Shown here piece after piece: positions 58,136-64,000 of a stretch of 64,000 bases of DNA. The DNA comes from Cyanobacteria bacterium SBLK. GTDB taxonomy: Bacteria; Cyanobacteriota; Cyanobacteriia; Cyanobacteriales; Spirulinaceae. Position numbers and translations under genes: made by a program. The stretch is taken from contig JAGHZQ010000034.1 of assembly GCA_017746715.1 (NCBI GenBank), forward strand, positions 62,001 to 126,000, written 5' to 3'. The notes under the pieces were generated by a model that was not told the DNA's origin, made no database searches, and saw nothing but the letters and a program-made list of their open reading frames with translations. Position 1 is the first letter of the stretch, and each line of letters opens with the position of its first letter.

Positions 58136-58921
58136 TTATCCCAATCTCTGGGTTGGACTGTTAATTAGAGGCTTTATTGTTAGATCTTGGTAAAACTCGG
58201 TTTGGGATAATTCCACTTTGGATTGGGCCGAGAGCAATAAGAGCGCCCAAAAAACGCCAACGCGATGATGGGCGATGGGATAGTTCTTCTCTTCGGGTTG
58301 GGTGTCGCTCCACCACGCCACCAGTTGATTTAAATCGATTAAATCGCGATCGCCAGCAAGTTGGGGAAAAACGTTCTCAAAAAATGCCTCGAGCAATCCC
58401 GCCATTTCCGTTAAATTTTCATTGTGGGCGAGTTGAGAGATGTGGCGTGCGGCTTCTTTGCGAGATTGCGTCCGTTTTTTGCGCGGCTGGGCGGCTTTGG
58501 TTTCCAAAACCGCTGCCATTTCTTGGATCTGTTCGATTAATTCGTTTAGAGTCACGCGACGGCGGCGCAGGGGCGGGGCGGAAGGGCGACGGCGAATGTG
58601 TTTTTCCAAACGCAGGGGGAGGGCACGCTCGCGAGGATCGAGTTCTTCGCTCAAAAATTCTTCTTCTTCTTCCTCTTCTTCTCCCAATTGCTCTAGAGTG
58701 TTGGCCTTGAGCAAAATGAGCGTGGAGGCCCAAAGAAAAGCTTGCCCGGATTGGGGCAAATCGGCCGTTTCTCGTTCGGGATCGGGGGTTGCCGTTAAGG
58801 AAATCTTACTCAAGTAGAGATCGATCGCTTCGACGACGTTCACGTTCCAAGGATCGATTTCTCCTTGTTGGGCGAGGTCGAGGAGGACGGCGATCGCTTC
58901 TTTAGCAAAATTTTGAGTCAT
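58136..58921 (-). CDS. scpA: Segregation and condensation protein A
   Basis: 261 residues with ScpA landmarks: N-terminal AIAVLLDLAQQGEIDPWNVNVVEA and a C-terminal winged-helix (VGVFWALLLLSAQSKVELSQ). The middle carries an acidic run (EEEEEEE near 80) and a basic Arg-rich stretch. ScpA is the kleisin that bridges SMC and ScpB in chromosome condensation. A purine-rich repeat of about 8-bp period (58922-58969) lies directly upstream of the start. Confidence 0.88.
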   Translation of the reverse strand: MTQNFAKEAIAVLLDLAQQGEIDPWNVNVVEAIDLYLSKISLTATPDPERETADLPQSGQAFLWASTLILLKANTLEQLGEEEEEEEEFLSEELDPRERALPLRLEKHIRRRPSAPPLRRRRVTLNELIEQIQEMAAVLETKAAQPRKKRTQSRKEAARHISQLAHNENLTEMAGLLEAFFENVFPQLAGDRDLIDLNQLVAWWSDTQPEEKNYPIAHHRVGVFWALLLLSAQSKVELSQTEFYQDLTIKPLINSPTQRLG

Positions 58922-59002
58922 GGGGAGAGTGGAGGGAGTGGGGGAATGGGGGAGATGGGGAGTAGGGTAAATTTACTCATTTCTTCTCTCCCACTCCTCA
59001 AC

Positions 59003-59335
59003 TTATTTTTTGGCAGGGGGGAGGGTGAGTTGGGTTTCGAGTTCTTGTTTGTAACGTTTGATGTCTTTTTCGAGTTCTTTGATGCGTCTGTCTTTGGCTC
59101 GCGATTCGTTCATATCCTGAAAGGAGAGAATTTGACGTTGGAATTTTACCCAGACGCTAAACAGCCACGCTAGAATTGCGCCAACTCCCACCGTTAATAC
59201 TAATTCAACGGAGAGGGGGGCTTGGACTTTCAAACCCGGAATCAGTTGAATGGTGACAAGGTCAATATTTTCCAGACAAAATAGCCCGATCGCCAGGCTA
59301 AAGAGAAAAATCAGTAAAAAGTTGATTTGTCGCAT
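59003..59335 (-). CDS. LapA-like (DUF1049) membrane protein
   Basis: About 110 residues from MRQINFLLIF (ATG at 59335; another ATG three codons earlier). Two membrane helices (INFLLIFLFSLAIGLFCL and VELVLTVGVGAILAWLFSVWV) flank a short loop. A cytoplasmic coiled coil (DRRIKELEKDIKRYKQELE) follows. The layout fits LapA/YciS-type proteins, which in enterobacteria take part in LPS assembly control; the cyanobacterial role is not established. Confidence 0.78.
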   Translation of the reverse strand: MRQINFLLIFLFSLAIGLFCLENIDLVTIQLIPGLKVQAPLSVELVLTVGVGAILAWLFSVWVKFQRQILSFQDMNESRAKDRRIKELEKDIKRYKQELETQLTLPPAKK

Positions 59336-59489
59336 GGGAAACATAAATTATTTCAAAAATAAGTAGCTCTCGATGGGTAACGGGGAAGCGATCGCCCTAA
59401 CTTTGTGGAAAATTGTTAAAAAACTTTACAATAGAGCGGTAAAGTTTATTCGCTCCCCATTCCTTACAAAGTATAAGATATCCCATTCA

Positions 59490-60134
59490 ATGAACATTTC
59501 TGTTGCCAATCTGCGTCAAAACTATACTCGCTTCGGCTTGCTCGAAACCGATGCCGATCGCGATCCCCTGCAACAATTTAAAACATGGTTTGAGGAGGCG
59601 ATCGCGGCAGAAGTTCCCGATGCCAATGCCATGACCCTTGCCACGGCAACCCCCGAGGGAAAACCCACGGCAAGAATCGTTCTGCTCAAAGGGTTTGACG
59701 AGAGCGGTTTTGTTTTCTATACCAATTACAACAGCAAGAAAGGACAACAATTGCAAATCAATCCTCATGCTTCTTTGGTGTTTTGGTGGCAGCCTCTCGA
59801 ACGCCAAGTTCGCATTAACGGGAAGGTGGAAAAGACATCCGAGGCAGAATCCGAGCGCTATTTTACCAGTCGTCCCCGAACTTCGAAATTAGGAGCGTGG
59901 GCTTCCGAACAAAGCCAAGCGATTGGCGATCGCCAATTGCTCGAAGGACGCTTTCGCGATTTCGAGGTCGAATATAGCGGGGGAGAGATTCCTCGTCCTC
60001 CGCATTGGGGCGGATATCGCGTCATTCCCGAAGCGATAGAATTTTGGCAGGGTCGTCCCAGTCGCCTCCACGATCGCCTCTCTTATCGCTTGCAAGGGGA
60101 TGGAACGTGGCATCGAGAACGCCTTGCCCCCTAA
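59490..60134 (+). CDS. pdxH: Pyridoxamine/pyridoxine 5'-phosphate oxidase
   Basis: 214 residues from the ATG at 59490 (MNISVANLRQNYTRFGLLE); the longer frame from 59373 adds 39 residues unlike the family. Typical FMN and PLP motifs: ARIVLLKGFDESGFVFYTNY, SKKGQQL, WWQPLERQVRINGKVEK, GAWASEQSQ and a C-terminal SRLHDRLSY. It makes pyridoxal 5'-phosphate by oxidising PNP/PMP with O2. It probably serves salvage if cyanobacterial PdxST provides de novo PLP (inference). Confidence 0.92.
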   Translation: MNISVANLRQNYTRFGLLETDADRDPLQQFKTWFEEAIAAEVPDANAMTLATATPEGKPTARIVLLKGFDESGFVFYTNYNSKKGQQLQINPHASLVFWWQPLERQVRINGKVEKTSEAESERYFTSRPRTSKLGAWASEQSQAIGDRQLLEGRFRDFEVEYSGGEIPRPPHWGGYRVIPEAIEFWQGRPSRLHDRLSYRLQGDGTWHRERLAP

Positions 60135-60281
60135 TTCAGTTATCCCTTCGGCAAGGCTCGGAGCCAGCAATTATCAGCTCTCGCCAACTCAAATCTAAAT
60201 TTTCTCTTTCACCTTGCAGGATCCTCAAAATCCATAAGCTAGATTGAAAGCAAACCGATATTTCAGGAGAGCGATCGAGCA

Positions 60282-60902
60282 GTGAACTCAGTTGTCGAAC
60301 AGCGCGACTATACCGTAATTATCGATAAGAGTGGCAGCATGTCCACTCCAGATCAGCCGGGTGGCAAAAGTCGTTGGGATGCCATCCAAGAGTCCACCCT
60401 TGCCCTCGCCAAGGAATGCGACAAGTTCGATCCCGACGGAATTACGGTTTATCTATTTTCGGGGCGATTCAAGCGCTACGATAATGTAACCCCCGATAAG
60501 GTGTCCCAAGTCTTTGCCGAACACCAACCCATGGGAAAAACCGACCTTGCGGCGGTTCTTTATGATGCCCTCGACGATTATTTCCAACGCAAGGAAGCCG
60601 GAACTGCCAAACCCAATGGGGAAACCATGGTCGTTGTCACCGATGGGGAACCCGACGATCGCAAGTCGGTGATGCGCTTGATTATTGAAGCCTCTCGCAA
60701 AATCGATCGCGATGAGGAATTGGGTATCTCTCTCATTCAAATCGGTCGCGATAAGTTAGCAACGGAATTTCTCGTGGCTCTCGACGATCGCCTTGCTGCG
60801 GCAGGTGCCAAGTTTGATATTGTCAATACTGTCACTATCGAGGATATCGATCGGGCCGAGATTAGCTTAACTGATGTCCTTCTCAAGGCAGTTTTGGAAT
60901 AA
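60282..60902 (+). CDS. von Willebrand factor A domain protein
   Basis: 206 residues from a GTG, 11 bp after AGGAG. Nearly the whole chain is a vWA fold with a complete MIDAS: DKSGSMS near residues 15-21, a Thr in GKTDLAAVL and an Asp in VVTDGEPDD. These bind a metal ion and mediate protein contact. Single-domain soluble vWA proteins occur widely in cyanobacteria; partner unknown. It is followed by a clear terminator. Confidence 0.87.
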   Translation: MNSVVEQRDYTVIIDKSGSMSTPDQPGGKSRWDAIQESTLALAKECDKFDPDGITVYLFSGRFKRYDNVTPDKVSQVFAEHQPMGKTDLAAVLYDALDDYFQRKEAGTAKPNGETMVVVTDGEPDDRKSVMRLIIEASRKIDRDEELGISLIQIGRDKLATEFLVALDDRLAAAGAKFDIVNTVTIEDIDRAEISLTDVLLKAVLE

Positions 60903-60931
60903 AAGACAATGAAACTGGCATTTTTATACTA

Positions 60932-60960
60932 GCCTTTGGTGTCTTGCCAGAGGCTTTTTT
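60932..60960 (+). terminator. Rho-independent terminator of the vWA gene
   Basis: GCCTTTGG (60932-60939) pairs with CCAGAGGC (60947-60954; one G-U pair), with a 7-nt loop and six T residues. Confidence 0.85.
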
Positions 60961-61017
60961 ATGAGCGAGATCGCTCAAATTTTTTCTATAATCTTCCTCG
61001 AGTTAATCTTCGTGAAG

Positions 61018-61470
61018 TTAATCTTCTTCTATGCGATCGCTATTCCCAGCTTTGACCCAACCCTCATTACTACTTCCGGGAAGTCGCACCCGATCCCACT
61101 TACCATCATCCGTTGTTCTTAAAACAATCATTTCTGCTTCGTAAGGAATAACTTCAAGGCGATTGGCATCTAAACTGGGTTTATCTCGCAAACTCAAGCC
61201 ATCGGGCCAATTGACCCGCACGCGATAAGCACCCGAAGGTAATTCCGCAGGGGTGGGTTTGGGAATGGTTGCTTCTTCCTCTTGTCCTCCTGCCTCTGAG
61301 GTTGCCGGTGCTTCTGAAGATTGGGGGCGTTCTTCTGGAAAAACGGGCTTGGAAGGAGTAACGGCCATTTTACTGAAAAAATAGTACCCCGCCGCCGCAC
61401 CACTCACGCCTAAAATCGAGATTCCCAAGATAACCCCGAGCAAAAACTGAGCAATACTGGATAAATTCAT
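61018..61470 (-). CDS. Membrane-anchored SH3-domain protein
   Basis: 150 residues from the ATG at 61470 (MNLSSIAQFLLG); an upstream ATG at 61548 adds a basic 26-residue stretch and is less likely. One membrane helix (FLLGVILGISILGVSGAAAGYYFF) is followed by a Pro/Glu-rich linker and a C-terminal bacterial SH3 domain (YRVRVNWPDGLSLRDKPSLDAN ... DGKWDRVRLPGSSNEGWVKA). It probably contacts peptidoglycan or envelope proteins in the periplasm. Confidence 0.8.
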   Translation of the reverse strand: MNLSSIAQFLLGVILGISILGVSGAAAGYYFFSKMAVTPSKPVFPEERPQSSEAPATSEAGGQEEEATIPKPTPAELPSGAYRVRVNWPDGLSLRDKPSLDANRLEVIPYEAEMIVLRTTDDGKWDRVRLPGSSNEGWVKAGNSDRIEED

Positions 61471-61656
61471 AAATTTACGAGTTAAATTTTTTTGATTTTT
61501 TAAAAGGCTGCGTTTTCTAGGATAGCGCGATCGCGATCGCCAATTCAAAGTATTTCTTCGCAGACGATTGGATATTTGTCAACCTTGGGAGAGAAGTAAT
61601 TTCGCGAGATAATTTGAGAAATTGAATTAAATTGGCTCAATATTCACAAGACGACA

Positions 61657-62634
61657 ATGGCAGATATCAAAAACGGTTTTATCAGTACGGTAGGCAATAC
61701 ACCCCTCATTCGCTTAAACAGTTTTAGCGAGGAAACGGGGTGCGAAATTTTGGGAAAAGCGGAGTTTCTCAATCCAGGGGGATCGGTGAAAGATCGAGCT
61801 GCCCTCTATATTATTGAAGATGCCGAACGACAAGGACTTCTCAAACCCGGAGGAACCGTCGTTGAAGGGACTGCAGGCAATACGGGCATTGGTTTGGCAC
61901 ATATTTGCAATGCCAAGGGTTACAAATGCTTGATTATTATTCCCGAAACCCAATCCCGAGAAAAAATCGAATTGTTGCGAACGTTGGGGGCAGAAGTTCG
62001 CACGGTGCCGGCAGTTCCCTACAAAGATCCGAACAATTACGTGAAACTGTCTGGCAGAGTTGCTTCAGAGATGGAGAATGCAATTTGGGCAAATCAATTC
62101 GATAATTTAGCCAACCGCAATGCTCATTACGAAACAACGGGCCCGGAAATTTGGCAGCAAACGGATGGGAAAGTAACGGTATGGGTTGCCGCGACGGGGA
62201 CGGGAGGAACTTATGCCGGAACATCCATGTTTTTGAAGGAGAAAAACCCGGAAATTAAATGTATTCTTGCCGATCCGATGGGCAGTGGTTTATATAGCTA
62301 CGTGAAAACTGGAGAAAGCAAACCGGAAGGGCGATCGATTACCGAAGGAATTGGGAACAGTCGCATTACGGCAAATATGGAAAATGTTCCTATTGACGAG
62401 GCCATTCAAATCGACGATAAGGAATGCGTGCGCGTCGTTTATCAACTCCTTCAAAAAGATGGCCTATTTATGGGAGGCTCTGTAGGGATTAATGTGGGGG
62501 CTGCTTATGCACTGGCCAAACAATTAGGACCCGGACAAACGATTGTTACCGTGTTATGTGATGGAGGTTCTCGCTATCAGTCTAAACTGTTTAATCGCGA
62601 TTGGCTGGCAGAACGAGATTTGTTACCCGATTAA
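61657..62634 (+). CDS. cysK: Cysteine synthase (O-acetylserine sulfhydrylase)
   Basis: 325 residues of the PLP fold type II family. Substrate loop TVGNTPLIRLNSF, the PLP lysine in NPGGSVKDRAA, the phosphate-binding GTAGNTGIGLA and a Gly-rich TGTGGTYAG are visible. It makes cysteine from O-acetylserine and sulfide. Cyanobacteria carry several paralogues, and a cystathionine-synthase-like or CysM-like specificity cannot be excluded. It converges with the ferrochelatase-like gene; a long palindrome lies between them. Confidence 0.87.
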   Translation: MADIKNGFISTVGNTPLIRLNSFSEETGCEILGKAEFLNPGGSVKDRAALYIIEDAERQGLLKPGGTVVEGTAGNTGIGLAHICNAKGYKCLIIIPETQSREKIELLRTLGAEVRTVPAVPYKDPNNYVKLSGRVASEMENAIWANQFDNLANRNAHYETTGPEIWQQTDGKVTVWVAATGTGGTYAGTSMFLKEKNPEIKCILADPMGSGLYSYVKTGESKPEGRSITEGIGNSRITANMENVPIDEAIQIDDKECVRVVYQLLQKDGLFMGGSVGINVGAAYALAKQLGPGQTIVTVLCDGGSRYQSKLFNRDWLAERDLLPD

Positions 62635-62647
62635 ATATATTCGAATT

Positions 62648-62681
62648 TTTGTAGGGACGTAGCATGCTACGTCCCTACAAA
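62648..62681. terminator. 34-bp perfect palindrome between converging genes
   Basis: Arms TTTGTAGGGACGTAGCA and TGCTACGTCCCTACAAA meet without a spacer. It lies 13 bp after the cysK stop and 1 bp from the ferrochelatase-like stop, and has T-rich flanks on one side. The motif GTAGGGACGTAGC is a common cyanobacterial intergenic repeat, so it may be a dispersed element used as a bidirectional terminator. Confidence 0.75.
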
Positions 62682-62682
62682 T

Positions 62683-63849
62683 TTAATGGTGATGGTGATG
62701 GTGTCCGTTGTGGGAATGGCCGTGATGATGATGGTGGGAAACAGTAGCTAGTTGAGGATTAACAATCACGGCTTCTTGCGATCGCAATGCCTCAATTTGC
62801 GGGTTGGCCCAGTTTGCTGCCATTTGGAGAAATTCCGGGCGATCGTTAACGCAAGGCATGCGAATATAGGTCACTTTTTTGTTATATTTTTCGAGACTTT
62901 CGATAATATGTTCGACATCTAAAATCGTTTCATGATTTTCTGTCACAAATCCGATTGGCATCATCACAATTGCCGTTGCACCGAGATCGATTAAGTTTTT
63001 AGCTGCTAATTCTGTATGGGGTTGAGTCCATTCGATTAAAGGGGTGTCGTGGTTCAACCAACCCACGGAAATCAAAGGATATTTATAGATGAGTTTCTCG
63101 CGAACTTTTTCGTATAAAGCCTCGCTTTCGACGATTCCGGAGGTGAATCCTTTGGCTTTATGGGGACAGCCGTGGTTCATTAAAACAATGCCGATTTGAG
63201 AGGGTAAATGGGCGGAAATTAAATCTTTTTGAATGGTTTCCTCTACCATTTGTGCCAAGAAATCGATATAGTCTTCGCGATCGTAAAATGAGGGAATATA
63301 GCGCGTTCCTTGCAGCCAGTGTTCTCCTTTATCGCTTAATTGACTCAAGGCATTATTAACTTGTTCGACGGCGATGCCACTGGTAAAAATAGAATCGACG
63401 ACTAGTAGAGGATAAATTAATAATTTAGTAAATCCTTCTTCTTTAATTTCTGCGAGAACTTGCTCGGGAAGGAATGGTGCACAAAAGTTAAAGGCTTTAA
63501 AAACTTTGATGCGATCGCCCCATGTTTTTTGTAATTCTCGTTCGATTCCCGATCGCTGTTCTTCAAAAATTTTGTTATGAGGTGAAATAAAATTACCGTG
63601 CTGGTGTCCCCATTCATGCAGGTCAAACAAGGCTAATAATTTTGCCAAAGGGGGATAAATCCATGTGGGAACGGGGGCGAATTTTGCCGTTAATAAGTTG
63701 AGTGCTTGTTCGTTATAGTTGGCAAAGTCTTCATAGCTTTCAACTTCTCCGTAGCCCATTAATAAGACGGCAACGCGATCGTCTCGAATGCGATTCTCTT
63801 TTGGGGTTTGCGAGGATGTTGTTTGGACTTTTTCGGGGGTAGCAACCAC
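62683..63849 (-). CDS. Ferrochelatase-family protein with C-terminal polyhistidine tail
   Basis: 388 residues. Two Rossmann-like chelatase halves: VAVLLMGYGEVESYEDF near 28 and IGIVLMNHGCPHKAKG with the metal-binding His near 216. The second conserved acid lies in GFVTENHETILDVE near 305. The usual SAHSLP reads MNHGCP. The last 17 residues comprise thirteen His plus Gly, Ser and Asn. No chlorophyll-binding tail is present, unlike the main cyanobacterial HemH. Likely a metal chelatase or metal-storing relative; the metal and tetrapyrrole are unknown. Confidence 0.78.
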   Translation of the reverse strand: MVATPEKVQTTSSQTPKENRIRDDRVAVLLMGYGEVESYEDFANYNEQALNLLTAKFAPVPTWIYPPLAKLLALFDLHEWGHQHGNFISPHNKIFEEQRSGIERELQKTWGDRIKVFKAFNFCAPFLPEQVLAEIKEEGFTKLLIYPLLVVDSIFTSGIAVEQVNNALSQLSDKGEHWLQGTRYIPSFYDREDYIDFLAQMVEETIQKDLISAHLPSQIGIVLMNHGCPHKAKGFTSGIVESEALYEKVREKLIYKYPLISVGWLNHDTPLIEWTQPHTELAAKNLIDLGATAIVMMPIGFVTENHETILDVEHIIESLEKYNKKVTYIRMPCVNDRPEFLQMAANWANPQIEALRSQEAVIVNPQLATVSHHHHHGHSHNGHHHHHH

Positions 63850-64000
63850 GTCATCACTCCTAAGTTAATTCAAATTTAAACTCAAGGTTTTCACCCTGCG
63901 ATCGCTACTATAACACCGATTGAAAAAATAGGGGGGAGGGGGATTCGAGATTTTTTTTGCAATCAAAAAAATCTAAAAAAAATATGTATAAATTAAGAGA
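63850..64000. other. Upstream region of the ferrochelatase-like gene
   Basis: 151 bp to the window edge, AT-rich toward the end with a T8 stretch and several A-tracts. It should hold the promoter of the gene starting at 63849. No other feature is supported. Confidence 0.35.

Noticed and set aside
58922..58969. Purine-rich repeat upstream of scpA as another heptamer tract
   Set aside because: Its period is close to 8 bp and irregular, so it does not belong with the 7-bp tracts.

Overview
The window is cyanobacterial chromosome. The HIP1 octamer GCGATCGC recurs throughout. A psbX gene for photosystem II is present, together with Flv1/Flv3-type flavodiiron proteins, PatA-like (PATAN) response regulators, a PyrF-PyrE fusion, DUF2358 and DUF4126 proteins and heptameric intergenic repeats. 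These point to a filamentous or otherwise morphologically complex cyanobacterium. I do not name a species. No rRNA, tRNA or CRISPR array was seen.

Layout. 0-10 kb: housekeeping genes (DUF2358, ArsA/GET3-like ATPase, HisZ with a glutaredoxin-like partner, DnaJ-TPR, inositol monophosphatase, ferredoxin) and two tandem paralogous PatA-type regulators. 10-16.5 kb: a decayed tnpB, a caspase-like protein without its catalytic dyad, a CPA2 cation/proton antiporter and gamma-glutamyltransferase. 16.7-24.5 kb: two consecutive Flv3-Flv1 pairs on the minus strand. 24.5-30.8 kb: type III pantothenate kinase, a broken multi-kilobase beta-repeat surface-protein gene, an SGNH hydrolase and the PyrF-PyrE fusion.

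30.8-38.7 kb is the most unusual part. It is AT-rich, and I found only one perfect HIP1 site between about 31.2 and 38.7 kb. A HEPN-protein/partner pair diverges from an overlapping set of genes: an HTH-ATPase, a multi-module AAA-like ATPase, and a membrane-anchored seven-bladed WD40 protein. An orphan amino-acid-binding lipoprotein follows. The boundary between the second ATPase and the WD40 protein falls inside a repeated protein module, at an A7 run. The shared upstream region carries a 20-bp tandem repeat and two identical palindromes. I read this as a candidate periplasm-to-cytoplasm sensing system of the STAND/AAA type, coupled in an unknown way to a toxin-antitoxin-like pair.

38.9-48.4 kb: psbX, a methyltransferase, a TetR regulator with an integrase-like C-terminal half divergent from a delta-9-type desaturase, a phnCDE phosphonate/phosphite importer behind a Pho-box-like array, a secreted fascin-like protein, a coiled-coil pair and glutamate dehydrogenase. 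48.4-64 kb: a second decayed tnpB, DUF4126, a peptidoglycan-binding protein, a diguanylate cyclase, a PlsY/PEP-synthase-like fusion, a pentapeptide-TPR protein, ExbD, a sugar nucleotidyltransferase, ScpA, LapA-like, PdxH, vWA and SH3 proteins, cysteine synthase, and a ferrochelatase-family protein with a polyhistidine tail.

Between genes there are at least eleven short heptamer tracts of different sequence, several hairpin terminators whose arms are HIP1 octamers, a dispersed element of 62/92 bp, and two hairpin terminators with T-runs on a strand that carries no upstream gene, which may end small RNAs.
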